Below, piece after piece: positions 34,783-42,210 of a DNA stretch of 50,739 nt. Where the stretch lies: contig JAAYNP010000106.1 of NCBI GenBank assembly GCA_012520795.1, positions 1 to 50,739 of the forward strand, written 5' to 3'. Position 1 is the stretch's first letter; the number at the start of each line of letters is the position of its first letter. Position numbers and translations under genes: made by a program. Under the pieces are notes generated by a model. That model saw nothing but the letters and a program-made list of their open reading frames with translations. It had not been told where the DNA came from and ran no database searches. The stretch is from Bacillota bacterium. Lineage in GTDB: Bacteria; Bacillota; Limnochordia; Darwinibacteriales; DTU012.

Positions 34783-36483
34783 ATGGAGGCTTACGGCCAT
34801 CGTAAACCAAAGGTAGCTTATTTTTGCATGGAATTTGGTTTAGATGAAAGCTTTCCGGTATATTCCGGGGGACTAGGGATCCTGACAGGCGACTTGCTGA
34901 AATCAGCCAAAGATCTTGATTTGCCCTTTGTTGGTGTGGGAATCCTCTGGGATGAAGGCTATACAGATCAATTCATTGATAAGGATTACAGGCCTTACGA
35001 CTGCGCCCAGGAATACTCCCGGGATCATCTGGTTGATACCGGGGTGACGGTTACGGTTCAAATCCGGGATCAAGATGTCAGGTGCAAAGTTTGGAAAACT
35101 GAGAAATTCGGCAACGCTCCGTTATATCTCTTGGATACGAGTGTTGATCCGGAAAACGCCTGGATTACCCGGCGGCTGTATTACGGCGACGGCCCGGAAC
35201 GGGTGGCTGCCGAAATCGTCCTGGGTATTGGCGGGGTACGGGCTCTTAGGGCATTGGGAATTGCTGTGGATATCTACCACCTTAACGAGGGGCATGCGGT
35301 ATTTTGCGGTTTTGAACTGATTAGAGAGCATATGCAAAAAGGAAATGGGTTTGAGGAAGCCTGGGAAGCTGCCCGGTCGCAGATCGTCTTTACTACGCAC
35401 ACTCCGGTTATGGCCGGAAATGAAGAGCATCCGCATGACTTATTGGGCTTTATGGGGGCTTACAACGGCCTGGATTATGAACAGGCGGCCCAAATCGGCG
35501 GCGATCCCTTCAATATGACTGTGGCCGGTCTGCGCCTGAGCTATATTGCCAATGGGGTTTCTCAACTGCACGGCATGACTGCCCGCTCTATGTGGAGAGG
35601 CAATCCCGGCACGTCGCCGATCATCGCCATAACCAATGGAGTACATCAAAAGACTTGGCAGCATCCGCAAATCGCCCAGATTTATCAAACTCAAGGCAAT
35701 CTGTGGCGGCCGCACATGGCTGCCAAGCGGCAGCTGCTTAAATACATTGAAGAAAAGACCGGCGTCAGGCTCGATCCCGATAATCTGCTGATTGGGGTTG
35801 CCCGCAGGGTAGCAGCCTACAAGCGCAACGGCTTGATCTTTAACCATCCGGAAATCATAGAACCTTTACTGAGAGACCGGATAGTGCAGCTTGTTTTTTC
35901 CGGCAAGTCCCATCCCCTGGATGATGTGGGCAAACAGATAGCCAGAAACTTGATGCAGTATGTGAAGCGCTACCCTGAAAGTGTAGTTTTTTTGGAAAAC
36001 TATCACATGGGCATTTCCAAGCTGCTGGTTTCCGGGTGTGACGTCTGGCTGAACACTCCCCAAAGGCCGCTGGAGGCATCGGGGACATCAGGGATGAAGG
36101 CAGCCCTTAACGGCGTGTTGAATTTGAGCGTCCTTGACGGCTGGTGGCCTGAAGGCTGTGTCCACGGCGAAAATGGCTGGCAGATTGGGGGTGGCTACGA
36201 AGGCCCCGAGCAGACCCGGATTGATGCAGCAAGCCTTTATGATGTGCTGCTTAACGAAGTAATCCCAACCTATTACGAGAACCGCAAAAAATGGGTTGAA
36301 ATGATGAAAAAGGCAGTTGCCATGGCTGAAAACCGCTTTACGATGGATCGGATGATCACAGAATACTACAACCTTATGTATCAGCCGGCCACAACCCTCA
36401 AGGACATTAAGGAGCAGGTGCACAACGTGGCGGCGATTGAGGATACCCATACACAGGAGCTGACTGAACCGATCCGTGTTTAA
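34783..36483 (+). CDS. Alpha-glucan phosphorylase, short GT35 type
   Basis: A 566-residue phosphorylase, shorter than the 800-residue animal and E. coli enzymes and like Thermotoga AgpA. YFCMEFGLDESFPVYSGGLG opens the protein. The PLP-binding lysine is Lys439 in SGTSGMKAAL, and the C-terminal LDGWWPEG motif follows. It releases glucose-1-phosphate from glucan with phosphate. GTG 34774 and TTG 34780 are in frame; AAGGAG eight bases before ATG 34783 decides the start. It is the last gene of the operon. Confidence 0.88.
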   Translation: MEAYGHRKPKVAYFCMEFGLDESFPVYSGGLGILTGDLLKSAKDLDLPFVGVGILWDEGYTDQFIDKDYRPYDCAQEYSRDHLVDTGVTVTVQIRDQDVRCKVWKTEKFGNAPLYLLDTSVDPENAWITRRLYYGDGPERVAAEIVLGIGGVRALRALGIAVDIYHLNEGHAVFCGFELIREHMQKGNGFEEAWEAARSQIVFTTHTPVMAGNEEHPHDLLGFMGAYNGLDYEQAAQIGGDPFNMTVAGLRLSYIANGVSQLHGMTARSMWRGNPGTSPIIAITNGVHQKTWQHPQIAQIYQTQGNLWRPHMAAKRQLLKYIEEKTGVRLDPDNLLIGVARRVAAYKRNGLIFNHPEIIEPLLRDRIVQLVFSGKSHPLDDVGKQIARNLMQYVKRYPESVVFLENYHMGISKLLVSGCDVWLNTPQRPLEASGTSGMKAALNGVLNLSVLDGWWPEGCVHGENGWQIGGGYEGPEQTRIDAASLYDVLLNEVIPTYYENRKKWVEMMKKAVAMAENRFTMDRMITEYYNLMYQPATTLKDIKEQVHNVAAIEDTHTQELTEPIRV

Positions 36484-36502
36484 TGCCCATGTGTTTGTCA
36501 AG

Positions 36503-36531
36503 AAGGCACCTGGAATCCAGGTGCCTTTTCA
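36503..36531 (+). terminator. Terminator of the alpha-glucan operon
   Basis: AAGGCACCTGG (36503-36513) pairs perfectly with CCAGGTGCCTT (36517-36527) around an AAT loop, followed by TT and C, so the T-run is short although the stem is strong. Confidence 0.8.
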
Positions 36532-36580
36532 GTTAGAGGGTTTTACCACTGCATGTAGAAAAAAGCATCAGGTGATGCAG

Positions 36581-37057
36581 ATGAACCGACCAAGTTTTTA
36601 TGAAGAGCTGAACCAGGATCTCGCTGCTTTAATCGGCGGTGAAACTGATGCCATTGCCAACCTGGCAAACGCCAGCGCCCTTCTGTTCAACCGGCTGCCG
36701 GACCTTAACTGGGCCGGGTTTTACCTTTTAAAAGGCGGCGAACTGGTGTTGGGCCCCTTTCACGGTAAGCCGGCCTGTATTCGGATTGCCGTTGGCAAAG
36801 GCGTATGCGGGACCGCTGTGGCAAAAAGGCGGACAATAGTCGTGCCCGATGTGCATAAGTTCGAAGGGCATATCGTCTGTGATCCTGATTCCCGTTCTGA
36901 GATCGTAGTGCCCATTTTTTCCGGACAGAAAGTAAGGGCTGTCCTGGATTTGGACAGCCCAATCATAAACCGTTTCGATGCTGTTGATCAAAGAGGCCTT
37001 GAACAGTTTGTCCAGGTATTGGCGGCGCATATTCCCTGGGACGAGATTACAGGCTAG
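36581..37057 (+). CDS. msrC: Free methionine-(R)-sulfoxide reductase, GAF type
   Basis: A 158-residue GAF-domain protein. The three family cysteines are visible: one in PACIRIAVGKG, one nine residues later in GVCGTA, and one in HIVCDPDSRSE, the pattern of fRMsr from E. coli and yeast. It reduces free methionine-R-sulfoxide, an oxidative-damage product. ATG 36575 is two codons upstream; AGGTGAT fits 36581 slightly better. The stop codon overlaps the convergent ppx stop within CTAG. Confidence 0.88.
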   Translation: MNRPSFYEELNQDLAALIGGETDAIANLANASALLFNRLPDLNWAGFYLLKGGELVLGPFHGKPACIRIAVGKGVCGTAVAKRRTIVVPDVHKFEGHIVCDPDSRSEIVVPIFSGQKVRAVLDLDSPIINRFDAVDQRGLEQFVQVLAAHIPWDEITG

Positions 37058-38577
37058 TAAAGAGAGTCTCCGGGTACTATGGAAAGGCTGCGGCCAAAGA
37101 ACTTGGCAAAAGCATTTTCCCTGCGCCTCGCATCATTGATCTCCAGCTCAGCGTGGGATTTTGCCCGAATGGTAATCAGGCACTTGTCCTCCAGTACTTC
37201 GGCATTGATCCTTGTGACTATGCCCGTTTGGCCGCGGTCAAGGGCATGGGCAATCTGCAGCAGGATTGCCAGTTTCTTGATCAGATCGATATCGTCCGAC
37301 AATAAAGGCCCATGCTCCGCATACTGATCGATATTGGCAAGGTACAGATCGTCATGGGATGCGGCAACATATGCAGTAATGACTCTTTCCCGATGCGTAA
37401 GCCCATGCACCGGAGCATTAAGCAGCATGTATAAGGTATGTTTGTCACGGCCTTCCACATCGATAACACTGCCAATTTCATGAAGCAGGCTGGCGATCAG
37501 CAGTAACCGGCGCTCAAAACCATTCAAGCCGTGGAGCTCGTAGATCTGGTCGAACAAGGTGACCGCCAGATTGGAGACGCGGCGCAGATGGTTTTCTTCG
37601 AGCCGGTAGTAGAGAATCAAGTTGTCGATGTGGTGGGTGATCACGCTTAAAACGATCGGATCCTTGGTATAGCGGTGCAAGTGTTCATACAACAGCCCGT
37701 CCCGGATGCTGGTGGTGCTGGTAATGATCTTCCGGCGCCCGCTGGCTTCCATCAAGCATTTGATCGCTGCAGTGCCCGCCACAATAATATCCGCCCGGGC
37801 GCGCTCCAGTCCGGGTACAGTCAGGCGCTCTTCCAGAGACATTTGCGACAGGCGTTCATAGCAGGCTTTCACATCGTCATAATCCAACTCAAAGGCATCG
37901 GTGATATCGGGAATGTAATCCTGCGACTTCCGTACAACCCGAGCCAGTGACCGGAATGTACCGCCAACGCCGATAATAGGGTGATCGCCTTGGATCCAAG
38001 GCAGTGATCGGTAAGTATCTGCCAGGTCTTTTTCCAGCTGCTGCAGATCCCTGGGATCCGGCCGATCCATTGTCTTGTAACTATTGGTTAACGTGACGGA
38101 ACCGAACGGCAGATGATGGCTGTTTTCCATCATGCGATCGACAAAAGAAACCAACTTCAAGGAACCGCCGCCCAAATCAGCCATCAGCCCGGATGTTTGA
38201 GGCATGGTGTTTACTGTGCCGAGATATCCGTAGTAGGCCTCTTCTTCACCGGAGAGCACCTTGAAATCCAAACCGGTTTCCTGTCTGATCCGTTCGATGA
38301 AGAGCCTTCTGTTGCCGGCCTGTCGGGCTGCGGCAGTGGCTACAGTAATCAGATGGTCGACACGGCGTGTTTTACACAGCCTCAAAAACAGCTGGATGGT
38401 TTCGATGGCATAATGCATCGCTTTTTCCGAAAGCAACCCGTGTTCATCTATGTCTGAGATGAGGCGGACTGTCTCTTTGAGGTTTTCCCGTTGGTAATAA
38501 GCGCGGTTGTCGTCAACTTCGACGATCACCAAGCGAACTGAATTTGAACCCAGATCAATAATGCCAATCCGTTCCAT
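37054..38577 (-). CDS. Ppx/GppA exopolyphosphatase with C-terminal HD domain
   Basis: A 507-residue protein. The N-terminal actin-like fold begins IDLGSNSVRLVIVE, with the second phosphate motif in ADLGGGSLKLVSF and IGVGGTFRSLARV. A C-terminal HD domain (LLIASLLHEIGSVIDVEG) follows, as in GppA/Ppx of Firmicutes. It hydrolyses polyphosphate and/or pppGpp; which one cannot be told from sequence. It is transcribed alone from a promoter at 38647-38619 on the minus strand and ends convergent with msrC. Confidence 0.88.
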   Translation of the reverse strand: MERIGIIDLGSNSVRLVIVEVDDNRAYYQRENLKETVRLISDIDEHGLLSEKAMHYAIETIQLFLRLCKTRRVDHLITVATAAARQAGNRRLFIERIRQETGLDFKVLSGEEEAYYGYLGTVNTMPQTSGLMADLGGGSLKLVSFVDRMMENSHHLPFGSVTLTNSYKTMDRPDPRDLQQLEKDLADTYRSLPWIQGDHPIIGVGGTFRSLARVVRKSQDYIPDITDAFELDYDDVKACYERLSQMSLEERLTVPGLERARADIIVAGTAAIKCLMEASGRRKIITSTTSIRDGLLYEHLHRYTKDPIVLSVITHHIDNLILYYRLEENHLRRVSNLAVTLFDQIYELHGLNGFERRLLLIASLLHEIGSVIDVEGRDKHTLYMLLNAPVHGLTHRERVITAYVAASHDDLYLANIDQYAEHGPLLSDDIDLIKKLAILLQIAHALDRGQTGIVTRINAEVLEDKCLITIRAKSHAELEINDARRRENAFAKFFGRSLSIVPGDSLY

Positions 38578-38618
38578 GTGACAGACCCCTTTTCAACAAT
38601 TAAACACATCTTTACCAT

Positions 38619-38647
38619 ATTTTAACAAAATTGGGCCCGAATAGCAA
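38619..38647 (-). promoter_or_regulatory. Candidate promoter for ppx/gppA
   Basis: Read on the minus strand, TTGCTA (38647-38642) and TAAAAT (38624-38619) are 17 bases apart, ending 41 bases before the start codon. Confidence 0.55.
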
Positions 38648-38711
38648 TATTAATTCTCACAATAATATTTTACGGGTTGCGATCTTGAAGCGCAAGGGAT
38701 CCACTGCTTGG

Positions 38712-38740
38712 TTGACATTAGGATCAGCGAAGTGTATAAT
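38712..38740 (+). promoter_or_regulatory. Consensus sigma-A promoter for the Rrf2 gene
   Basis: TTGACA (38712-38717) and TATAAT (38735-38740) match the consensus perfectly with 17-base spacing, 50 bases before the ATG. A palindrome at 38752-38764 lies just downstream, where a repressor could act. Confidence 0.85.
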
Positions 38741-38751
38741 TTGAGAAAAGA

Positions 38752-38764
38752 GTTAATAATTAAC
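38752..38764 (+). promoter_or_regulatory. Perfect palindrome, candidate Rrf2 operator
   Basis: GTTAATAATTAAC is a 13-base perfect inverted repeat centred on 38758, 12 bases after the -10 element of the promoter. Binding here would block transcription of the Rrf2 gene. Confidence 0.5.
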
Positions 38765-38790
38765 CGCTTCCTGCGAGGGGAGGTCTTTTG

Positions 38791-39237
38791 ATGGAAATAA
38801 CAAAAAAGGCTGAATATGCCATCAGTGCCCTCCTGGAATTGGCGATGAATCCCGGTCAGTACATTTCTTCCAAAGAGATTGCTTCCCGCCAGAATATTCC
38901 AGCTAATTTTCTCCCCCAAATAGTGGCCTTATTAGGAAATAGAGGATGGGTTGAGGGAATGCGCGGCCCCGGCGGAGGTGTGCGCTTAATTGGTGATCCC
39001 CGGAAAATCAGCGTATTGGAAATTGTGGAGTTGATCGAAGGCCGAATTGCAATCACCAAGTGTTTGTCTGTTGGGGGGAGTTGTTCAAGAGAGGATAATT
39101 GCCCTTTGAACCCGGTGTGGAAGAAGGTGCAAAATGCCATGTTGGCCGTTTTATCCCATACTACACTGGCAGATGTTTTGGAACTCAGTAAAATTAAAGA
39201 AAATGAACATAACCGCGTGATTCAAAGGGATATATGA
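38791..39237 (+). CDS. Rrf2-family Fe-S-type transcriptional regulator
   Basis: A 148-residue regulator with an N-terminal winged helix (KKAEYAISALLELA) and the family loop MRGPGGGVRL. Three cysteines at 91, 98 and 104 (KCLSVGGSCSREDNC) match those holding the [2Fe-2S] or [4Fe-4S] cluster in IscR/NsrR. TTG 38788 is in frame, but ATG 38791 with GGGGAGG upstream is preferred. It heads a stretch with rubredoxin and ferredoxin, fitting redox or iron-sulfur sensing, and a palindrome in its own promoter suggests autoregulation. Confidence 0.88.
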   Translation: MEITKKAEYAISALLELAMNPGQYISSKEIASRQNIPANFLPQIVALLGNRGWVEGMRGPGGGVRLIGDPRKISVLEIVELIEGRIAITKCLSVGGSCSREDNCPLNPVWKKVQNAMLAVLSHTTLADVLELSKIKENEHNRVIQRDI

Positions 39238-39334
39238 ATATTTTGGAATCCGGCCGAGTTGCCAAGACTCAAGCTTTGGCTTATGATGATTCTGGACTGA
39301 TTTAAGGAAAGCCAAAGAACAGGAGGATGAAGGC

Positions 39335-39496
39335 ATGGAAAAATGGGAATGTACAGTATGCGGCTACATTTACGATCCGGAAGTTGGCGATCCTACCCAG
39401 GATGTTGAACCGGGAGTAGCATTTGAAGACTTGCCGGATGACTGGGTATGCCCGGATTGTGGTGTCGGGAAAGATATGTTTGAAGAACTCAGCTGA
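39335..39496 (+). CDS. Rubredoxin
   Basis: A 53-residue protein with the two iron-binding pairs [10 protein letters not shown] and CPDCGVGKD and the usual [15 protein letters not shown] stretch. It carries one Fe(SCys)4 centre and passes electrons, typically to superoxide reductase or rubrerythrin in anaerobes. AGGAGGA precedes the ATG. It sits about 100 bases after the Rrf2 gene and 21 bases before a ferredoxin gene. Confidence 0.95.
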   Translation: MEKWECTVCGYIYDPEVGDPTQDVEPGVAFEDLPDDWVCPDCGVGKDMFEELS

Positions 39497-39517
39497 TAAA
39501 GGAGGAATTGCTGAACA

Positions 39518-39703
39518 ATGGCTAATCCGCACGTAGATCATGATCTCTGCATCGGATGCGGGCTTTGTGCAGAAATCTGTCCTGATGTGTTTTACATGAA
39601 TGACGACAATTTGGCAGAAGTTGTGGACGGTGCTGATTGCGACGCCGCCGGCTGCTGCCAGGAAGCTGCAGACTCCTGTCCAGTGGACGCCATTTCGTTA
39701 TAG
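39518..39703 (+). CDS. Monocluster [4Fe-4S] ferredoxin
   Basis: A 61-residue ferredoxin with CIGCGLCAEICP (C11, C14, C17, and C21 completing the motif) and a C-terminal SCPVDAI cysteine. The middle holds extra cysteines in CDAAGCC, probably the disulfide region of Clostridium/Desulfovibrio-type [4Fe-4S] monocluster proteins. AAAGGAGG precedes the ATG. Cotranscription with rubredoxin is likely. Confidence 0.92.
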   Translation: MANPHVDHDLCIGCGLCAEICPDVFYMNDDNLAEVVDGADCDAAGCCQEAADSCPVDAISL

Positions 39704-39769
39704 CGCCACGGAGCCTCGATTAGTGTCCTCGATTGGCTTGCCTGGGATCAAATCCAAAGGAAAGCTTTG

Positions 39770-39803
39770 ATTGGGTTGAGCCTAATTGGGGCTTTTTTTA
39801 ATT
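39770..39803 (+). terminator. Weak terminator after the ferredoxin gene
   Basis: AGCC (39779-39782) pairs with GGCT (39790-39793), and an outer AAAGC/GCTTT pairing is an alternative; seven T follow. The stem is short. Confidence 0.5.
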
Positions 39804-39915
39804 AATACCTTAGGCGCAAGGATTGATTTGGCAAGCTGTCCAAAACTCCACCTGCTTATCTTCCGAGCTAACTGGTTACATTAACTGTGCACCGGAATTT
39901 AAGGAGGTGAACAAG

Positions 39916-40185
39916 GTGGCATTAGGTTCAGGCAGTTCTAATCGGAAAGTAATACCTCAAGCAATTCAGGCCATGAATCAATTCAAGTACGAAGTGGCTA
40001 CTGAATTGGGTATCAATCCGGAGTACAAGACAGGTTATTGGGGAAATATTTCATCCCGTGAATGTGGTGCAGTGGGAGGACATATGGTCAGAAGGATGAT
40101 TGCCGCTGCTGAGCAGTCATTGGCCGGCCAAGGCGGCCAGGTGAACTTCCGCGGCTTTCCTCAGGAACCGAACACACAGGCTTAA
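39916..40185 (+). CDS. Alpha/beta-type small acid-soluble spore protein (copy 1)
   Basis: An 89-residue SASP. FKYEVATELGI includes the Glu-bearing site cut by germination protease, and GYWGNISSRECGAVGGHMVRRMI is the second conserved DNA-binding segment. The frame is open from 39823, but GTG at 39916 is preceded at six bases by AAGGAGGTGA and gives the normal SASP length. These proteins coat and protect spore DNA. It has its own terminator and is followed by a near copy. Confidence 0.9.
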   Translation: MALGSGSSNRKVIPQAIQAMNQFKYEVATELGINPEYKTGYWGNISSRECGAVGGHMVRRMIAAAEQSLAGQGGQVNFRGFPQEPNTQA

Positions 40186-40210
40186 CAATTGACAAGCTCA
40201 ACAATTGAAT

Positions 40211-40246
40211 AATTCGGGCAGCCTTGATTGGGCTGCCCGAATTTTT
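40211..40246 (+). terminator. Terminator between the SASP copies
   Basis: AATTCGGGCAGCC (40211-40223) pairs perfectly with GGCTGCCCGAATT (40231-40243), 13 bp with a 7-base loop, then TTT. Confidence 0.88.
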
Positions 40247-40320
40247 AGTGCAGGATATGCCAGGCTAAATCCCAGGCACGCTGGGTATACTAGCAGTGGG
40301 AGACCGAAGGAGGTGACATG

Positions 40321-40587
40321 ATGGCACGAGGCAGCAAGAGTAGAAACCGAAAGGTGATTCCCCAGGCTGCCCAGGCGATGGAACAGTTCAAATACGAGGT
40401 TGCCAGCGAGTTGGGAATCAACCCTGAGTACAAATCAGGGTACTGGGGAAATATTTCTTCTCGCGAATGCGGTGCTGTGGGGGGACATATGGTTCGCAGG
40501 ATGATCGCTGCTGCAGAACAGTCGCTCATGAATCAGCAGGGCGGATTCGGCCTGGAGCCAGATGCACAGGGCCCTCCGGCTCAGTAG
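40321..40587 (+). CDS. Alpha/beta-type small acid-soluble spore protein (copy 2)
   Basis: An 88-residue SASP nearly identical to copy 1 through the core (FKYEVASELGINPEYK, GYWGNISSREC) with a different N terminus and tail. Two ATGs are adjacent (40318, 40321); AGGAGG at 40308-40313 is seven bases from the second. The pair is a local tandem duplication with independent transcription signals. Confidence 0.9.
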   Translation: MARGSKSRNRKVIPQAAQAMEQFKYEVASELGINPEYKSGYWGNISSRECGAVGGHMVRRMIAAAEQSLMNQQGGFGLEPDAQGPPAQ

Positions 40588-40617
40588 TCTAGTTCAGGCC
40601 TGGTATAAGCAGGGAAA

Positions 40618-40655
40618 CAAGCTCCAGCAAGTCAGTTGTTGGAGCTTGACTTTTC
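40618..40655 (+). terminator. Terminator after the second SASP gene
   Basis: CAAGCTCCA (40618-40626) pairs with TGGAGCTTG (40640-40648), extended by G-T, C-G, A-T and A-T pairs to a GTCAG loop; ACTTTTCT follows. Confidence 0.8.
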
Positions 40656-40697
40656 TGCCGTAAATTCTGTATAATCAAAGCGTGTGAGGGTTTCCAG

Positions 40698-41168
40698 ATG
40701 CATGAATACTTTATGGAACAGGCGATCATGGAGGCGAAAAAGGCACTTGAGTTTGATGAAGTGCCTGTTGGTGCTGTGATTGTGCTGGACGGCGAGATCA
40801 TTGGCCGAGGTTTCAATAAACGGGAAACATCAGCGGATCCCACAGCCCATGCTGAGATGATTGCCATCCGGGAGGCAGCCCGCTGCTTAGGCAGCTGGCG
40901 ATTGACAAACACCCGGTTATATGTTACATTAGAGCCCTGCCCGATGTGCGCAGGAGCGATTGTCAATGCCCGGATCCACACCCTGGTGTATGGTGTGGCC
41001 GATCCCAAGGCTGGTGCAGTTTCATCACTGATGAACCTTGTGCAGGATTCCCGGTTGAATCACCGGGTGGAGGTAATCGATGGTGTCTGCAGGGAAACCT
41101 GCGGCAAACTGCTGAAGGATTTTTTCAGCAGTCTGAGAAAACAAGCCAAAGATAATCAGGAGAGGTGA
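40698..41168 (+). CDS. tadA: tRNA-specific adenosine deaminase TadA
   Basis: A 156-residue cytidine-deaminase-fold enzyme. Zinc and proton-transfer residues are His51 and Glu53 in HAEM and Cys81/Cys84 in PCPMC. It converts A34 to inosine in tRNA-Arg(ACG). TadA next to tRNA-Ser, SRP RNA and dnaX follows the Bacillus order (yaaJ). No AGGAGG is obvious; GAGGG upstream is used. The final codons, the 10 bases 41159-41168, are also the start of the following tRNA-Ser gene. Confidence 0.93.
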   Translation: MHEYFMEQAIMEAKKALEFDEVPVGAVIVLDGEIIGRGFNKRETSADPTAHAEMIAIREAARCLGSWRLTNTRLYVTLEPCPMCAGAIVNARIHTLVYGVADPKAGAVSSLMNLVQDSRLNHRVEVIDGVCRETCGKLLKDFFSSLRKQAKDNQER

Positions 41169-41249
41169 CAGAGCGGCCGAATGTGGCGGTCTCGAAAACC
41201 GTTGGACACTTTACGTGTCCCGTGGGTTCAAATCCCACCCTCTCCGCCA
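41159..41249 (+). tRNA. tRNA-Ser (anticodon CGA)
   Basis: Acceptor GGAGAGG with CCTCTCC, a long variable arm (GGACACTTTACGTGTCC), anticodon loop CTCGAAA (CGA at 41193-41195), T-arm GTGGG-TTCAAAT-CCCAC and encoded CCA. It reads UCG. It overlaps the tadA coding end by 10 bases. Confidence 0.93.
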
Positions 41250-41270
41250 GATGCTAAATATGGATACTGT

Positions 41271-41362
41271 GGAGAGATGCTGGAGCTGGCTGAACAGGCA
41301 CGACTGGAAATCGTGTAGGGGTGATAAGCCCCTCGAGGGTTCGAATCCCTCTCTCTCCGCCA
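41271..41362 (+). tRNA. tRNA-Ser (anticodon GGA)
   Basis: Acceptor GGAGAGA with TCTCTCC, anticodon stem CACGA/TCGTG with loop CTGGAAA (GGA at 41306-41308), variable arm AGGGGTGATAAGCCCCT, T-arm GAGGG-TTCGAAT-CCCTC and encoded CCA. It reads UCC and UCU. Confidence 0.94.
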
Positions 41363-41375
41363 TTTGAGGATAGAG

Positions 41376-41399
41376 CAACCGCTGTGCCGGTTGTTTTTT
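41376..41399 (+). terminator. Terminator of the tRNA-Ser pair
   Basis: CAACCG (41376-41381) pairs with CGGTTG (41388-41393) around CTGTGC, followed by TTTTTT. Confidence 0.85.
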
Positions 41400-41487
41400 G
41401 CTTTAATCGTTCTTGTTCTGGGCATACTATGCTAAAGAAGCAGTTCCAAGGGAACATTCCTGCTGGTAAGCCCAGGGAGGTGAATCA

Positions 41488-41688
41488 ATGACTGTTAAAA
41501 CAAGACTGGAAAAAACGATCGCCGACGCCGAAAGCCTAAGCAGCCAGCTGAAAAACCATGCGCTGGAGACGGGGCATCCTGACGTCAGCGAGATGTTTAC
41601 GTCCATGTCGCAGAAGATAGAAGAGATGCTTCCCCGCCTCAAAGGGCGGCTGGAGCACGTTAAAGATGAAGAACCGCAGTACCGCTGA
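41488..41688 (+). CDS. DUF1657 protein, sporulation-associated
   Basis: A 66-residue helical protein beginning MTVKTRLEKTIADAESL and ending EEPQYR, the family's conserved ends. DUF1657 proteins are small, found in endospore formers, and often near spoVA genes. GGGAGGTGA precedes the ATG by six bases. It sits alone between the tRNA terminator and its own terminator. Confidence 0.82.
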   Translation: MTVKTRLEKTIADAESLSSQLKNHALETGHPDVSEMFTSMSQKIEEMLPRLKGRLEHVKDEEPQYR

Positions 41689-41717
41689 TTGAGGACAGCT
41701 GTTTTATGATTGATTCC

Positions 41718-41744
41718 AAAAGGGGCCGCTTAAGGCTCCTTTTT
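41718..41744 (+). terminator. Terminator after the DUF1657 gene
   Basis: AAAAGGGGCC (41718-41727) pairs with GGCTCCTTTT (41734-41743), 10 bp with one G-T pair and a GCTTAA loop. Confidence 0.85.
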
Positions 41745-41872
41745 GACATCGCTGCCAATTGCAGGGATTTCCTCTACCGTTTTTGAATTAATAACACAGA
41801 TTCGATTGTGGATTCGATGCACAGCTTCCCCGGATCAACCTGGGGCCGGATATCCTGACCAACAGGCTTACC

Positions 41873-41901
41873 TTGACATTGCAATTCACATCCGATATAA
41901 T
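41873..41901 (+). promoter_or_regulatory. Consensus sigma-A promoter of the SRP RNA gene
   Basis: TTGACA (41873-41878) and TATAAT (41896-41901) are both perfect with 17-base spacing; the start near 41908 coincides with the 5' end of the SRP RNA. Confidence 0.9.
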
Positions 41902-41906
41902 GTTGA

Positions 41907-42175
41907 TGCCGTGCTAGACGGGGAGGTAGCGGTGCCCTGTACCCGCAAGCCGCTATAGCGGGGTCGAATTCCTGTTTGAGGATTGATCTTGTGGGGTCTG
42001 GTTCAACTAAGTGGTGTTGACGGTTGGGTCTTGCGCAATAAGACTTTACGAACCCCGTCAGGTCCGGAAGGAAGCAGCGGTAAGTAAATCCTCTTATGTG
42101 CCGCAAGGGCGCCTGATCCGAGCTAACTGGTTGGGTGCCGCCTGGAAGGTCCTTTCGAGAATAGGTGCACGGCAT
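41907..42175 (+). ncRNA. ffs: Signal recognition particle RNA, long (Alu-containing) type
   Basis: About 269 bases with paired ends ATGCCGTGC (41906-41914) and GCACGGCAT (42167-42175). GAACCCCGTCAGGTCCGGAA and GGAAGCAGCGG are the universal domain IV tetraloop region that binds Ffh. Extra 5' and 3' sequences form the Alu-like domain seen in Bacillus. A TTTTTATTT run after the 3' end acts as terminator. The dnaX gene follows, as in Bacillus (scr-dnaX). Confidence 0.93.
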
Positions 42176-42210
42176 TTTTATTTGCCTGAATTCCTTTTGG
42201 AGGGAGTCAA

